DNA of 64,000 bases from Meghimatium bilineatum (lineage: Eukaryota; Mollusca; Gastropoda; Stylommatophora; Philomycidae): the NCBI GenBank assembly GCA_034231615.1, contig CM067317.1, positions 47,249,376 to 47,313,375 on the forward strand, in the 5' to 3' direction. The position numbers and the translations under genes are program-made. Below are positions 22,746 through 33,012 of this stretch, piece after piece. Position 1 is the first letter of the stretch. Every line of letters begins with the position of its first letter. The notes below the pieces were generated by a model. That model had not been told where the DNA came from. It did no database searches and saw nothing but the letters and a program-made list of their open reading frames with translations.

Positions 22746-22817
22746 TTTGCATCAAAAAAATTTACATGCAACATATAAGGAAATATAAGCTGATTAGTGC
22801 ACAAAGTTGTGACCAAG

Positions 22818-22884
22818 AATTGTAGTTTAGCCAATAATTCATGACATATCAGAGTTACTAATGATAAAGTACTGTTCACGCAGT
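22818..22884. repeat. Left target-site duplication of LINE-G (67 bp)
   Basis: It runs AATTGTAGTTTAGCC ... CTGTTCACGCAGT and is repeated at 25727-25803. The right copy is 10 bp longer because TAATTCATGA is doubled within it; otherwise the two are identical by eye. Confidence 0.85.
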
Positions 22885-23059
22885 CATCATCATCAGGTGC
22901 CATGCCGGGTGGCGTAGGCGGTCATGGCTCTCCACAGCTCTCTGTCCACAGTATTATGTATCAAAGTCGTTGTTGTTTCTTTGCCGTGCCAGGTTGTCAA
23001 ACTGTCTAATATTTTCTCACGTTGTCGCCCTCTGTCTCTGGTGCCTTCAATCTTGCCTG

Positions 23060-23986
23060 GGCGCAATCCACGTATCTACGGTCATGGTGGAATTTGACCT
23101 AGTTTTGAGGTATTCCCCAAAGCTGTAGTTGCGCGGATCCACTGTTCGCGCGGAAATGTGCCACGGCGTGCGAGAGGTTATGATATCACGGTTCGCGCGG
23201 GAATCGTTTTGGAGTTAGTTAGGTTGTGTGTGGTTTTAAGTAAAATAAAGGAGATAAAAAATAATAAAAAAGGAGAGGGAGGGGTGGTATAAAAAGGGGG
23301 GGGAATAAATGGCATATGAAAGTTTAAAATGGGGGGGTTGAGGGGGTCTCCCCCCTCATGACATATGAAAGCCCAAAAAAGGGGGAGGGGGGGGTCTCCC
23401 CCTCATGACATTTGAAAGTCCAAAAAGGGGGGGGTTGAGGGGGGCCCCCCCCCTATATGGCATTTGAATGTCCAGTTTTTATTTCAAATTATAAAATTAT
23501 TGAAAAAAAACACGAAAGAAAGCACTCAAATCTGGTGCTTTATGATGAAAAGAGTTGGCAACACTGGGCGAGGCGTGATCAGAAACCAGCAAAAGCCCGC
23601 ACATTTCAACAAAGTGGATCGGTGCTCATGGTTTGTGTTATTCTTATGATTTGAGATTTATATTATAATTAATGCATGGTTTGCGGAGAATTTATCCGGT
23701 GAATAAGGTAAGTGCTTCATTTTACCCATTTCACACTGTTTATATTTTTAATTAGGCGACTGCAGATTTCCGCTAGTGAAATCTCTGCTCAAATCGATCA
23801 AATCTTTTTTTAAAAAATGTCCGCCACGCACAAAATCGCTTGGCGTTCGTTGGGTGTGTGACGTCATTGCACGCGGGATTTGATTGGTTGCCGGATTTTC
23901 TAGCGGAACTCAATGACGTCGCTTGTTTAAAAATGTCAACAGTGTTCTATTTTTAGCGCGGTGACCGTAGATAAGAAGATTATACC
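23060..23986 (+). mobile_element. DNA element X, copy 1 (inside LINE-G)
   Basis: It is flanked by CTTGCCTG on both sides (23052-23059, 23987-23994); removing it rejoins the LINE-G reading frame exactly. The ends are GGCGCAATCC... and, reversed, GGTATAATCT...; both continue to a shared TATCTACGGTCA about 12 bases in. The 927-bp body has no meaningful ORF. It contains a G-rich tandem block (23280-23465) and regions such as GTTGGCAACACTGG and AGCGGAACTCAATGACGTC, found reversed in copy 2. The 8-bp duplication with GG-starting ends would fit Merlin-like or hAT-like families, but I cannot assign it. Confidence 0.8.
23280..23465. repeat. G-rich tandem block within element X
   Basis: About three units of roughly 55-60 bp, each with ATGACATATGAAAG-like text followed by a run of G and TTGAGGGGG. 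Adjacent GGG and CCC runs could pair. The same kind of text, reversed and more diverged, is in X copy 2 around 29020-29220. Confidence 0.65.
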
Positions 23987-25726
23987 CTTGCCTGTTGTGA
24001 TTATGTTCTCTAAACCTGCCTGTCTCATGAAGTGGCCAAAAAAAGAAGATTGCCTTTTTCTTATATTGTTGATTAAGGTCCGTTTCGCATTTAACTCTTT
24101 TAATACCTCTACATTAGTTTTTCTGGCAGTCCATGGTATTCTCAGCATTCTTCTGTAGAACCACATCTCTGTTGCCTCCAATCTCCCACTTTCCAGTTTG
24201 TTTATTGTCCAAGACTCGCACCCATATGTTAGTATAGGGGTTATATAGCACTGCAGAACTCTCTTTCTCACCTCTAATGACAAGGTCATATTACACAGTA
24301 TATTTTTCATTTTTCTGAATGTTGTTTTTGCCTGTCCTATTCTGCATCTTATTTCTGTTGAACTTCTTCCATCTGCTGTTATAATTGTACCTAGATATTT
24401 GAATTGGTGGACCTGTTTTAATACTATATCATTCACTATGATCTTGCAAGGTGTGTTATTTTCTTTCTTTGAAATAACCATTACTTCTGTTTTCTTGATA
24501 TTTAGGAAGAGGCCTTTCTCTTTGCTTTCTGTGACTACTACTTTAATTAATTTTTGAAGGTCTTCCTCACTTTTTGCAATCAGAACCGTGTCATCCGCAT
24601 ATCTCAAATTTTCGTATTTATGTTATGTCCTCCCACTGATATTCCTGGGATATCTACTATTGCACGCAATATGTTTTCACTGTATAGAGAGAACAGGTCT
24701 GGTGAAAGCACGCATCCCTGTCTGACTCCTTGTTTTATTTGTTGAAAAGGGCCAAATTGATTTCCTACTCTTATTGCTGCTGTTCGTTGCCAGTACATGT
24801 TCTTGATTATTCTTAAATCCTTGCTGTCAATGTTCAGATTCTCTAGCATGTGTATAATTTTGCTATGTTTAACTTTGTCAAAAGCTTTAGTGTAGTCTAT
24901 AAAACAGAGGTACAGATCTGTTTTTACCTCTATAGACCTCTCTATTAGTGTTCTCAATATATAAATCGCATTGTTGGTGCCTTTGCCTTCTACAAATCCA
25001 CATTGTTCTGGACTTATTTCTGGTTTTATTTTGTTTCTCACTCTCTTCATGATGATTCTGAGCAGTATTTTGGTTATTTGGCTCATGAGGCTTATTGTAC
25101 GGTGTTCTTCACATTCGGTGGTCCCTGGTTTCTTAGGTAATGCTATGAATATTGATCTCATTAAGTCATCGGGTATGTTTCCACTGTTATATATGTCATT
25201 CAGCAATTTTGTGATTATTTCAACTCCAAATTCATCTAAAGCTGCTAATTCTTCTAATGTGATATTGTCTGGACCTGGGGCTTTGCCATATTTCATGTGT
25301 CTTAGTGCCTCCCTTACTTCTGCTGTGAGTATTGATGGACCCTCGCCGTTATCTTGTATGTTTATTTCTGGTCTATTGTCCTCATAAAGTTCTTTGATAT
25401 ATTCTGACCATCTCTGTACTATGTGTTCTATTCCCATTAATACCTGCCCTGTCTTAGATTTTAGACACCCTGTAACTGTTTGCGTTCTCTTTCCTGTTAT
25501 CATCTCAATTTTCTTATATAGTAATGTTGTATCTTGGTTGTAATGCAATTCTATTTCTGTGCATTTCTTGTTCAGCCAGCTTTCTTTTGCTATTTTGCAT
25601 TTCTCTCGTATCTCCTTATGTATTTTCTGATATTCCACTATCTTGTGTTTATTTTTCCTTCTGGTGCTCATCAATTCTAATATTTCTTCTGTCATCCATT
25701 TTTGTTTTGATGTATGTTTTACTTTT

Positions 25727-25803
25727 AATTGTAGTTTAGCCAATAATTCATGATAATTCATGACATATCAGAGTTACTAATGATAAAGTACTGTTCACGC
25801 AGT
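25727..25803. repeat. Right target-site duplication of LINE-G (77 bp)
   Basis: Direct repeat of 22818-22884, with one extra internal copy of TAATTCATGA. Confidence 0.85.
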
Positions 25804-25993
25804 ACATATACTAAAATTGGAACGATACTAATGATAAAAAATAGAACAAACTATACATTTTTGTGTTCGTGAAGAAAAGACGAATCTGGGGAGTACATTG
25901 TGCTAATTTTCAAATTCAATCAAAGCTAATTAATATTCAAAATTGGCGGTTAATTTACATAATTGAATTGAATAGCCTAATTATTAAACATTT
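25804..25993. repeat. ~170-bp satellite unit, left piece
   Basis: It contains CAAACTATACATTTTTGTGT, AAGACGAATCTG and CTAATTAATATTCAAAATTG, the landmarks of the unit repeated at 29470-30040. It is cut by Rep-1a at 25993; ATTAAACATTT at 25983-25993 is duplicated at 27195-27205. Confidence 0.65.
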
Positions 25994-27194
25994 GGGGTGC
26001 AAAGGGAACGCATTGCTCTAGGCGGACCCAGGGTTAGCAGATAACCAAGATCCCAAATGTACCTCCACGTGGTGCACCCTGGAAACAGAAATACAGCAGC
26101 TCGAGCTGATTCTGGCCAAATCATTTGGGGATCGTGTCCGAGAATGTGGAGGTAGCAGATGGAAAGAGATTTGACTGCACAAGAGACAGACAATATCTCC
26201 ATCACCACATATAGCGACACTGTCGACATACAGTGAAGCAAGTCAGTCCAGTCCGAACATTGGAGGGGCGGCCAATGTAAAATGCACGTAAAGATAGATG
26301 CATGGAGAGAGACAAATAGATGTCATACCGAGTACAATGAAAGGGCAGAACAGCGCTAGAGGGCAGCGCGAACTGCAAATAGAAAGTGAAAAGTCCCTAG
26401 GAAAGGGGAACTACAAGCTCCGTCAGCTCGAGACGAGCTTCTAGTTACCTGTGTTCCTTACAGGCAGAGACCCAGACCCATCCATTGGTGATTGGTAAAG
26501 CAAGAAGACCTAACCCAACTCTAATGTCGAGCCTTCCTAAACCGGAAATATGCTCGCGAAGAGAAAGGGTTCCGTACTCGATGCGCTCAGGCACAAAAGG
26601 GACAACGATTTAGCCCTGGCCCAACTCTACTGTCAGGTTTTCCTACACCGGAAATACACTTGAAGAGAGAAAGGGTTCAGTACCTGATGGGCTCAGGCGC
26701 TATTGGGACAAGGACGCTCAGCTCGAGAACGCCTTGCTCTCAAACGCGTGGTGTGAGACTCGAACTTGGACAAGGGGTACACGATGTCGGTGAATGACAC
26801 CTCGGCTAAGAGGGCGAAAGAGTCAGGGTCCAACTCCTCTGTTGAGTTCTTCCCCTTAAGGAACCAGGCTCACGGATGAGAAACGGTTCAGTACCCAATG
26901 GGCACAGGCACAGCACGTCCAATTACACGAGGCAAGTTCATAGACAGTGGAACACCTCGTTCGAGTCAGACGATAGCAAAAAATCGTCTGGGCGAAGTCT
27001 CCACTACGCGTGCCTGGAGACAGATATAGAGGCTGTCACAGGCTAAGGGTAGCCCACCCGAATTGTCAAGGCATGCCGAAATTGGATGTGCTAGGCCTAC
27101 AAGGCGCATAACGGTGGCACAACGTAACCACGCTCCCGGCGGAAATCGCACGGATATCCGTGATGGTTACAATGGAGCGAACGAAAAACAAACA
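25994..27194 (+). mobile_element. Rep-1a, full-length 1.2-kb composite retroposon
   Basis: It is flanked by an 11-bp duplication ATTAAACATTT (25983-25993, 27195-27205). It starts GGGGTGCAAAGGGAACGCAT and ends with a short A-rich tail, GAACGAAAAACAAACA. It has no long sense frame. The interior (26510-26900) holds about three tandem ~100-bp units, each with CCAACTCTACTGTC-like text, CCGGAAATA, GAGAGAAAGGGTTCAGTACC and GGGCTCAGGC. The last ~150 bp (GCCGAAATTGGATGTGCTAG, GGCACAACGTAAC) is related to the SINE-1 3' half. Tail plus duplications indicate LINE-driven retroposition of a non-coding RNA. Confidence 0.8.
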
Positions 27195-27205
27195 ATTAAA
27201 CATTT

Positions 27206-27420
27206 CTATTATTTATGATAAAATATGTAGCAAACTATACATTTCTGTGTTCGGGAAGACAAGACGAATCTGCGGATCACATTGACATAATTTTCATTTG
27301 CAGCCAAAGATTAATATTCAAAATGGCAGCTAATTTGCATAATTAAAATAATTATTCAATATATTTGTGAATTATGATAAAATATCCTACAAGGTTTTTG
27401 TGCTACAAATGTGATAAAAC
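27206..27420. repeat. ~170-bp satellite unit(s), right of Rep-1a
   Basis: It continues the array split by Rep-1a: TTATGATAAAATATG, CAAACTATACATTTCTGTGT, ATTAATATTCAAAATGGCAG and AATTTGCATAATT, then the start of a further unit. Confidence 0.65.
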
Positions 27421-28377
27421 TTTCATGGATTATTCATGTACATAGTGATGTGATTTGTGTTTAGTTTTGTGAACTGCTTGTTTAGGGAAATGTTCCTAGA
27501 ATGGTAAGAATAAAGTAGACATTTTTTTTTATTTTTCTTTCTCATGTCATACATGTCTTCCCCCATCTAAATCCCATTGTATATATAATTTGTATTATTA
27601 TGCATAGATCATGTTCTAGCAAAGCTGCTACTTGCAGGCAATGCAATACCAATAGTCCAAAGAGTGCACAATTGCAGCACATCAGTAGTGTAGTCACAAA
27701 CCAAGTCGGACAGTTGTCATGACAACACACAACCTTTTGTAAGGCTTGTAAGCAGGCAAACAAACTAACTAACTCCCATTCATATCTTTGGCTTAGTTTT
27801 TTAAAGAAATTAACAATTTTGTAAATACATAAACACACAGAGCATTTAATATTTTAAATAGATGGCAATTGTATTTCTTGTTAACCAATATGTCTGTAAA
27901 AAACAAGATGGCGGAATGCAGCATGTCTTTGGTGAACCTTTTTAAAACATTGGATGAGACAGAGCGCATCTCATAATGTCTTTCATACTTGGTATACAAC
28001 TGTATAAATGGCTAATATAACATTTAGACAGTAAATAAAGTTGAGTGTAATAGTAGATTAAAAATGGATAATGAAAATACACAATAAGTGACAATACCTA
28101 GTGTTAAAATACAAGTTACTCAAACAATATCCGCTGTTTTTGTCAGATAGATGCCCAACTGTGTACAGAAAAGACTTGATGTCACAAAAATGTCCACTTC
28201 TATATGCAAAATAGTATCAGGGACACTGTAATCTAATTAAAATGTGGTCACTGCCTACTTGCATGGTCAGGAAATAGACTAGTGGCCATTTTCTTCAAGG
28301 GACATAATTTTATAAATTTTTTTGGACACAGAAGAGCTCCTTTGTGCTAATGCCTAAATATAATGCATAATGAAATA
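27421..28377. other. Intergenic sequence, nothing assigned
   Basis: No exon-like frame or RNA gene seen. The stretch 28290-28375 (GGGACATAATTTTATAAATT, TGTGCTAATGCCTA) resembles 32605-32680, so it is probably part of a larger dispersed repeat. Confidence 0.4.
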
Positions 28378-28385
28378 GGAACAGA

Positions 28386-29388
28386 GGTAGAAATGCCGTT
28401 ACGTCCACCACAGTACTATAAATAGCACACAGTTTTCATATTTAGGTAGGTGACGTCACGGAGTTCCGCTAGAAATGTGTGCGGTGACGTCACGTTCCCG
28501 TCGACCGCCAAGCGATGTTCTCTTGGAAGACATTTTTTTTTTAGATTTGATCGATTTCATGGCGGATTTCAACCGTTTCTAGCGGAAATCCGTAGCCACC
28601 TGCCTAAATATGTAAAATAGTGTGAAATGGGAAAAAAGGCCCCTTACCTTATACATCATTTCGTGGCGGATAAACTCCCTGAATTATTTATAACATAAAT
28701 CTCACAGCATTCTGGTCATTTTTTCTCTTGTTTCAAAGTGCTGCAAAAATTTCTTGTCCAGTGTTGCCAACTCATTCTCTCATAAAAGCACCAGGAATGT
28801 CTTTTAGAAGCTCAAAAAAACAACGAAATAATGATAAAATGCACTAAAGCGCATCAGAAAATTTTAGGAATGCGCTAAACTAGTGCGGCCGCGCTATTCC
28901 AAACATTTAGGATCCAGATGATATAAATAAACACCAGATCATGTGTCCTGAAAATCACCGTTTTTTTTTTTCAATAATGTAAATTTTTTCAGTAATCCCC
29001 CCATACCAATCTTTCTTTTTCTTAGCTAGCCGCCCTCAACCCCCCATATTTTTTATACTCGCCCCATCCCAACCTGCATTGTTTTTCTTTCACTTAGCGT
29101 ACATGAGGGGGCACGGCTCCCTCAACCCCCTTTTTTCTCTTGTTTTAGAAAGACTACTCAAGTCTCCCTAAAATATCTAATATTTTCCTTTTATTTTTTA
29201 TTCCTAAACCCCCCTCCCTTTTTTCTATAAATTTCTTTTTAAGTGACCATTACGGCCAGAGACCGCCATTCATGTCAATCACGTGCTACCTTGGAGAACC
29301 TTCTGATCACGTGACCCATGGGAAAGGTTGGAAAACACCTCAATAGCAGAGCGAAGGTAACAGTGGTGGACGAAACAGCAGATGCGCC
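28386..29388 (-). mobile_element. DNA element X, copy 2
   Basis: It is flanked by GGAACAGA on both sides (28378-28385, 29389-29396). Ends GGTAGAAATGCCGTTACGTC and, reversed, GGCGCATCTGCTGTTTCGTC correspond to the two ends of copy 1, in opposite orientation. The body matches copy 1 reversed: GACGTCACGGAGTTCCGCTA, CAGTGTTGCCAACTC and TTTGATCGATTTCAT. There is a GTACTATAAATAGCACAC block near the left end. No ORF. 1003 bp. Confidence 0.8.
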
Positions 29389-29396
29389 GGAACAGA

Positions 29397-30100
29397 CTGA
29401 TTAATTTAGTTGTGACCAAGAATTGAAGCCAAACTAACAATTAATGAAATGTCTTAGCTATTTAAGATAAAATTTGCATAAAACTACATTTTTATGTTCG
29501 GGAAGGCAAGACGCTTCTGTTTAATATACTGCATAATTATTCAGACGTATTTGGGCTACTTAATATTCAAAATGTTGGCTAATTTGCATAATTTACTTTT
29601 CATTGAATTTTTTAATTATTAACTATTTCAGTTATTTATGATAAAATACCCTACAAACTATACATTTTTGTGTTCAGAAATGCCAGACGCATTTATTGAA
29701 TATATTGTACTCACTTTCAGACATAATTGGGCTCATTAATATTCAAAATGGTGGCTAATACACATTTCCTTTAAAGTGAAGTCTAATTATTGAATATTTC
29801 ACTTATTTATGATAAAATACCCCACAAACTATACATTTTTGCTTTCGGAAATGCTAGACGCATTTTCTGAATATACTGTACTCACTTTCAGACATAATTG
29901 AGGCTAATTAATATTAAAAATGGTGGCTATTTTACTTTCAATTGAAGTCTAATTGTTGAATATATCACTTATTTATGATAAAATAACCTACAAACTATAT
30001 GTTTTTATGTTCGGAAATGCCAGACGATTTCAGTGCTTATCTAGTTTTGGTGTTTATAATGCTTCAGTAATTATTTGTACAGAAATGAAATTCATTAAAA
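29397..30100. repeat. Satellite array, four ~170-bp units
   Basis: The landmark AAACTA(TA)CATTTTT occurs near 29481, 29655, 29826 and 29992, spacings of 174, 171 and 166 bp. Each unit has TTTATGATAAAATACC, a GACGCATTT-like block and TTAATATTCAAAATGGTGGC; some carry an ATTTGCAT octamer. Units differ by scattered changes. The last unit decays after 30040. Confidence 0.8.
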
Positions 30101-30318
30101 AAAATAATCAGAGGAAATATAATATAATTACCATGCGTGTGTGCTGTGTGATATACTTATCTTGTCCTATAGCAACAAGCACAAAGGTCTTGATCTTTCG
30201 TATCACTATCACCTGAGAAATTTAATTAGTTTTAGACTGTTAGACTTAGTCTTGACCGGGGCCAATAGCAGCTGTGCAATGTACCCTTTCTTCACAGGAT
30301 ACTTTGGTACAAAATGGT

Positions 30319-31546
30319 TTGTTTGTTTGTTTTTCGTTCGCTCCATTGTAACCATCACGGATATCCGTGCGATTTCCGCTGGGAGCGTAATTACGTTGTG
30401 CCACCGTTATGCGCCTTGTAGGCCTAGCACATCCGATTTCGGCATGCCTTGACAATTCGGGTGGGCTACCCTTAGCCTGTGACAGCCTCTATATCTGTCT
30501 CCAGGCACGCGTAGTGGAGACTCTTCGCCAAGACGATTTTTTGCTCTCGTCTGACTCGAACGAGGTGTTCCACTGTCTATGAACTTGCCTCGTGTAATTG
30601 GACGTGCTGTGCCTGTGCCCATTGGGTACTGAACCGTTTCTCATCCGTGAGCCTGGTTCCTTAAGGGGGAGAACTCAACAGAGGAGTTGGACCCTGGCTC
30701 TTTCACCCTCTTAGCCGAGGTGTCATTCACCGACATCGTGTACCCCTTGTCCAAGTTCGAGTCTCACACCACGCGATAGAGATCAAGGCGTTCTCGAGCT
30801 GAGCGTCCTTGTCCCAATAGCGCCTGGGCCCATCAGGTACTGAACCCTTTCTCTCTTCAAGTGTATTTCCGGTGTAGGAAAACCTGACAGTAGAGTTGGG
30901 CCAGGGCTAAATCGTTGTCCCTTTTGTGCATGAGCGTATCGAGTACGGAACCCTTTCTCTTCGCGAGCATATTTCCGGTTTAGGAAGGCTCGACATTAGA
31001 GTTGGATTAGGTCTTCTTGCTTTACCAAATGCCACTGAATGGGTCTGGGTCTCTGCCTGTAAGGAACACAGATAACTAGAAGCTCGCCTCGAGCTGACAG
31101 AGCTTGTAGTTCCCCTTTCCTACAAACTTTTCATTTTCTATTTGCAGTTCGCGCTGCCCTCTAGCGCTGTTCTGCCCTTTTATTGTTTCATTGTACTCGG
31201 TATGTAATCTATTTGTCTCTCGCCATGCATCTACCTTTACGTGCATTTTACATTGGCCGCCCCTCCAATGTTCGGACTGGACTGACTAGCTTCACTGTAT
31301 GTCGACAGTGTCGCTATATGTGGTGCTGCTGGTGGTATCGGAGATATTGTCTGTCTCTTGTGCAGTCAAATCTCTTTCCATCTGCAACCTCCACATTCTC
31401 GGTCACGATCCCCAAATGATTTGGCCAGAATCAGCACGAGCTGCTGTATTTCTGTTTCCAGGGTGCACCGCGTGGAGGTACATTTGGGATCTTGGTTATC
31501 TGCTAACCCTAGGTCCGCCTAGAACAATGCGTTCCCTTTGCACCCC
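30319..31546 (-). mobile_element. Rep-1b, full-length composite retroposon
   Basis: Reverse-orientation copy, very close to Rep-1a over its whole length. It is flanked by a 12-bp duplication GTACAAAATGGT (30307-30318, 31547-31558) with a tail of TTTGTTTGTTTGTTTTTCG on the plus strand, i.e. (AAAC)n on its own strand. It has the same number of ~100-bp internal units as Rep-1a. An open antisense frame at 31299-31637 is shared with Rep-1a but shifts frame in other copies, so it is not coding. Confidence 0.8.
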
Positions 31547-31558
31547 GTACAAAATGGT

Positions 31559-32600
31559 CAAGATGTCTCCTCAGATCCTCCAGAGATTTCTTGACCTTAT
31601 ATGCCATCACTGTCACTACCAGAATAAAATTGAATAATCAATAATGCATATAGACCAAGTTAGTTAATAAATTCCAAATAAAATTATGGATATTGAAACT
31701 ATAACAAACTTACAAAGGAGCGTATATAATAAATATATGAAACAAAACAAATTGCACCCGACTTTTATCAACTTTGTGAACTCACAATGACAAACTAAAT
31801 TACTAAATTAATGTTTGTTACAGCACAATTGAATATGCTTCTTACTAAGATTTTACAATAACAATGCCATTATAAACAACAGAATTTCCAAGAAAAAAAT
31901 ATTATGGTAATTCTAATTTATACCTAGGCCTACTAATAATATTTGAATAGAAGCTATCTGCGTTTCATTACAGACAGTGACTTCAGTGAGACACACAAAC
32001 ACTTGTCATCGTCGTGGTGACATGCGCGACGAGCATTCTGACGCGCTGACATAAATTTTGCTCTGCGCCCTTGAATTATTTAATATAATACTGCTTGAAG
32101 ACATTCCAATACACACTAGTACCTAGTATCACATTAAATTGTAACGTACATATCTCACATTATACATGTATACCGATTAACGGCACAGCAACATTGAACA
32201 GCTGAAAACGACCTCTAAAGTTAGTAGCGTCGTCTGCCGATCATCATAGCATTTTTTTAAATTTAATAATAATTACAAAGTACTTCTAAAAATGTTACAA
32301 TTTGGTATATAAAGAGTTAAATGGTTGCTGAATCTGTTAGACATGGTTTCACATATATATTAAATACAAACTAATCCAATACACATGTGTAAACATGAAA
32401 AACAACTCGGCTTGTTTAAATGGCGTGCTGTAAATTGTACAGAACACATTTCCAACCTATATATTCAGAATACAATGCACAAATGGATGACAAATCTTTA
32501 AAGAGTTCACTTTTATATGAACTGAAGCAGCATCACGTTGCTAAATGACAATTCCATCGGATAGTAAGCACATAATCAGTGAAAATGCAGGCACATGGAA
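31559..32600. other. Intergenic AT-rich sequence, nothing assigned
   Basis: No exon, RNA gene or clear repeat recognised between Rep-1b and the next satellite-related block. Confidence 0.4.
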
Positions 32601-32604
32601 TTTT

Positions 32605-33008
32605 ATCATGGGACATAATTCAACATCTTTTTTTTTTGAAAAAATTGTGTTTATTGCTAATGCCTACAATTACAAATAATATATAGTAATAGTTAGATAA
32701 CCCTTAAAAATTGCAATGCAATGATACCTCTACCAAGTCTGTACGTCAATGCTGAAAAAAGTTATGATTTTTTTCTAATGAATTTGACATCAAAATAATT
32801 TACATGAAACATATAGGAAAATATAAATACAACTTTCTAAATTATCTTTGTTATTTTCAATAATACAATAAACTATTCATTTTTTTGTTTGTGGAGAAAA
32901 GATGCTTATGTTGATCACATTTCTGAAATTATCAGATGGACACAACTAATTAATATTCAAAATGGTGGCTAATTAGCATAATTATAATGAAAATAATTCA
33001 TATATCTA
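32605..33008. repeat. Copy of the 189-bp repeat followed by a ~170-bp satellite unit
   Basis: 32693-32765 repeats TAGATAACCCTTAAAAATTG and CAATGATACCTC from 22655-22730. 32860-32990 carries the satellite landmarks AAACTATTCATTTTTTTG, AATTAATATTCAAAATGGTG and AATTAGCATAATT. The unit is cut by the TTAA element at 33009 and resumes at 33920-34075. Confidence 0.6.
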
Positions 33009-33012
33009 TTAA

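Larger units (their letters stand above)
22885..25726 (-). mobile_element. LINE-G, RTE-like LINE, 5'-truncated, interrupted by element X
   Basis: It lies between 67/77-bp direct repeats and has an (ATG)n tail (22885-22895, reversed). Reading leftward from 25726 it encodes the RT domain: KAPGPDNITLEEL, RTISLMSQITKILLRIIMKR, PEQCGFVEGKGTNNAIY, FIDYTKAFDKV and IKQGVRQGCVLSPDLFSLY. After a frameshift near 24605 come MRYADDTVLIA (catalytic YADD), YLGTIITADG and YGCESWTINKLESG. The frame is broken at 23987 by element X and resumes at 23052, ending DRELWRAMTAYATRHGT then stop. The endonuclease is missing. This is the most intact RT in the window, yet it is inactive (truncation, frameshift and insertion). 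Confidence 0.88.

Noticed and set aside
26700..26780. tRNA gene suggested by a reversed GTTCGAGTCTC B-box-like block in Rep-1
   Set aside because: No matching A box, acceptor stem or cloverleaf could be built around it, and it is antisense to the element.
30141..30452. Protein-coding ORF on the plus strand
   Set aside because: It spans the border between satellite DNA and Rep-1b and has no recognisable protein features.
25994..31546. A single fold-back transposon with 1.2-kb inverted arms
   Set aside because: Each arm has its own, different target duplication (ATTAAACATTT and GTACAAAATGGT) and tail, so they are two independent insertions in opposite orientation.
31299..31637. Antisense ORF of Rep-1 as a conserved gene (also at 25984-26241)
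   Set aside because: The frame is open in the two youngest copies only and changes frame or breaks in the copies at 7373-7615 and 36583-36786.
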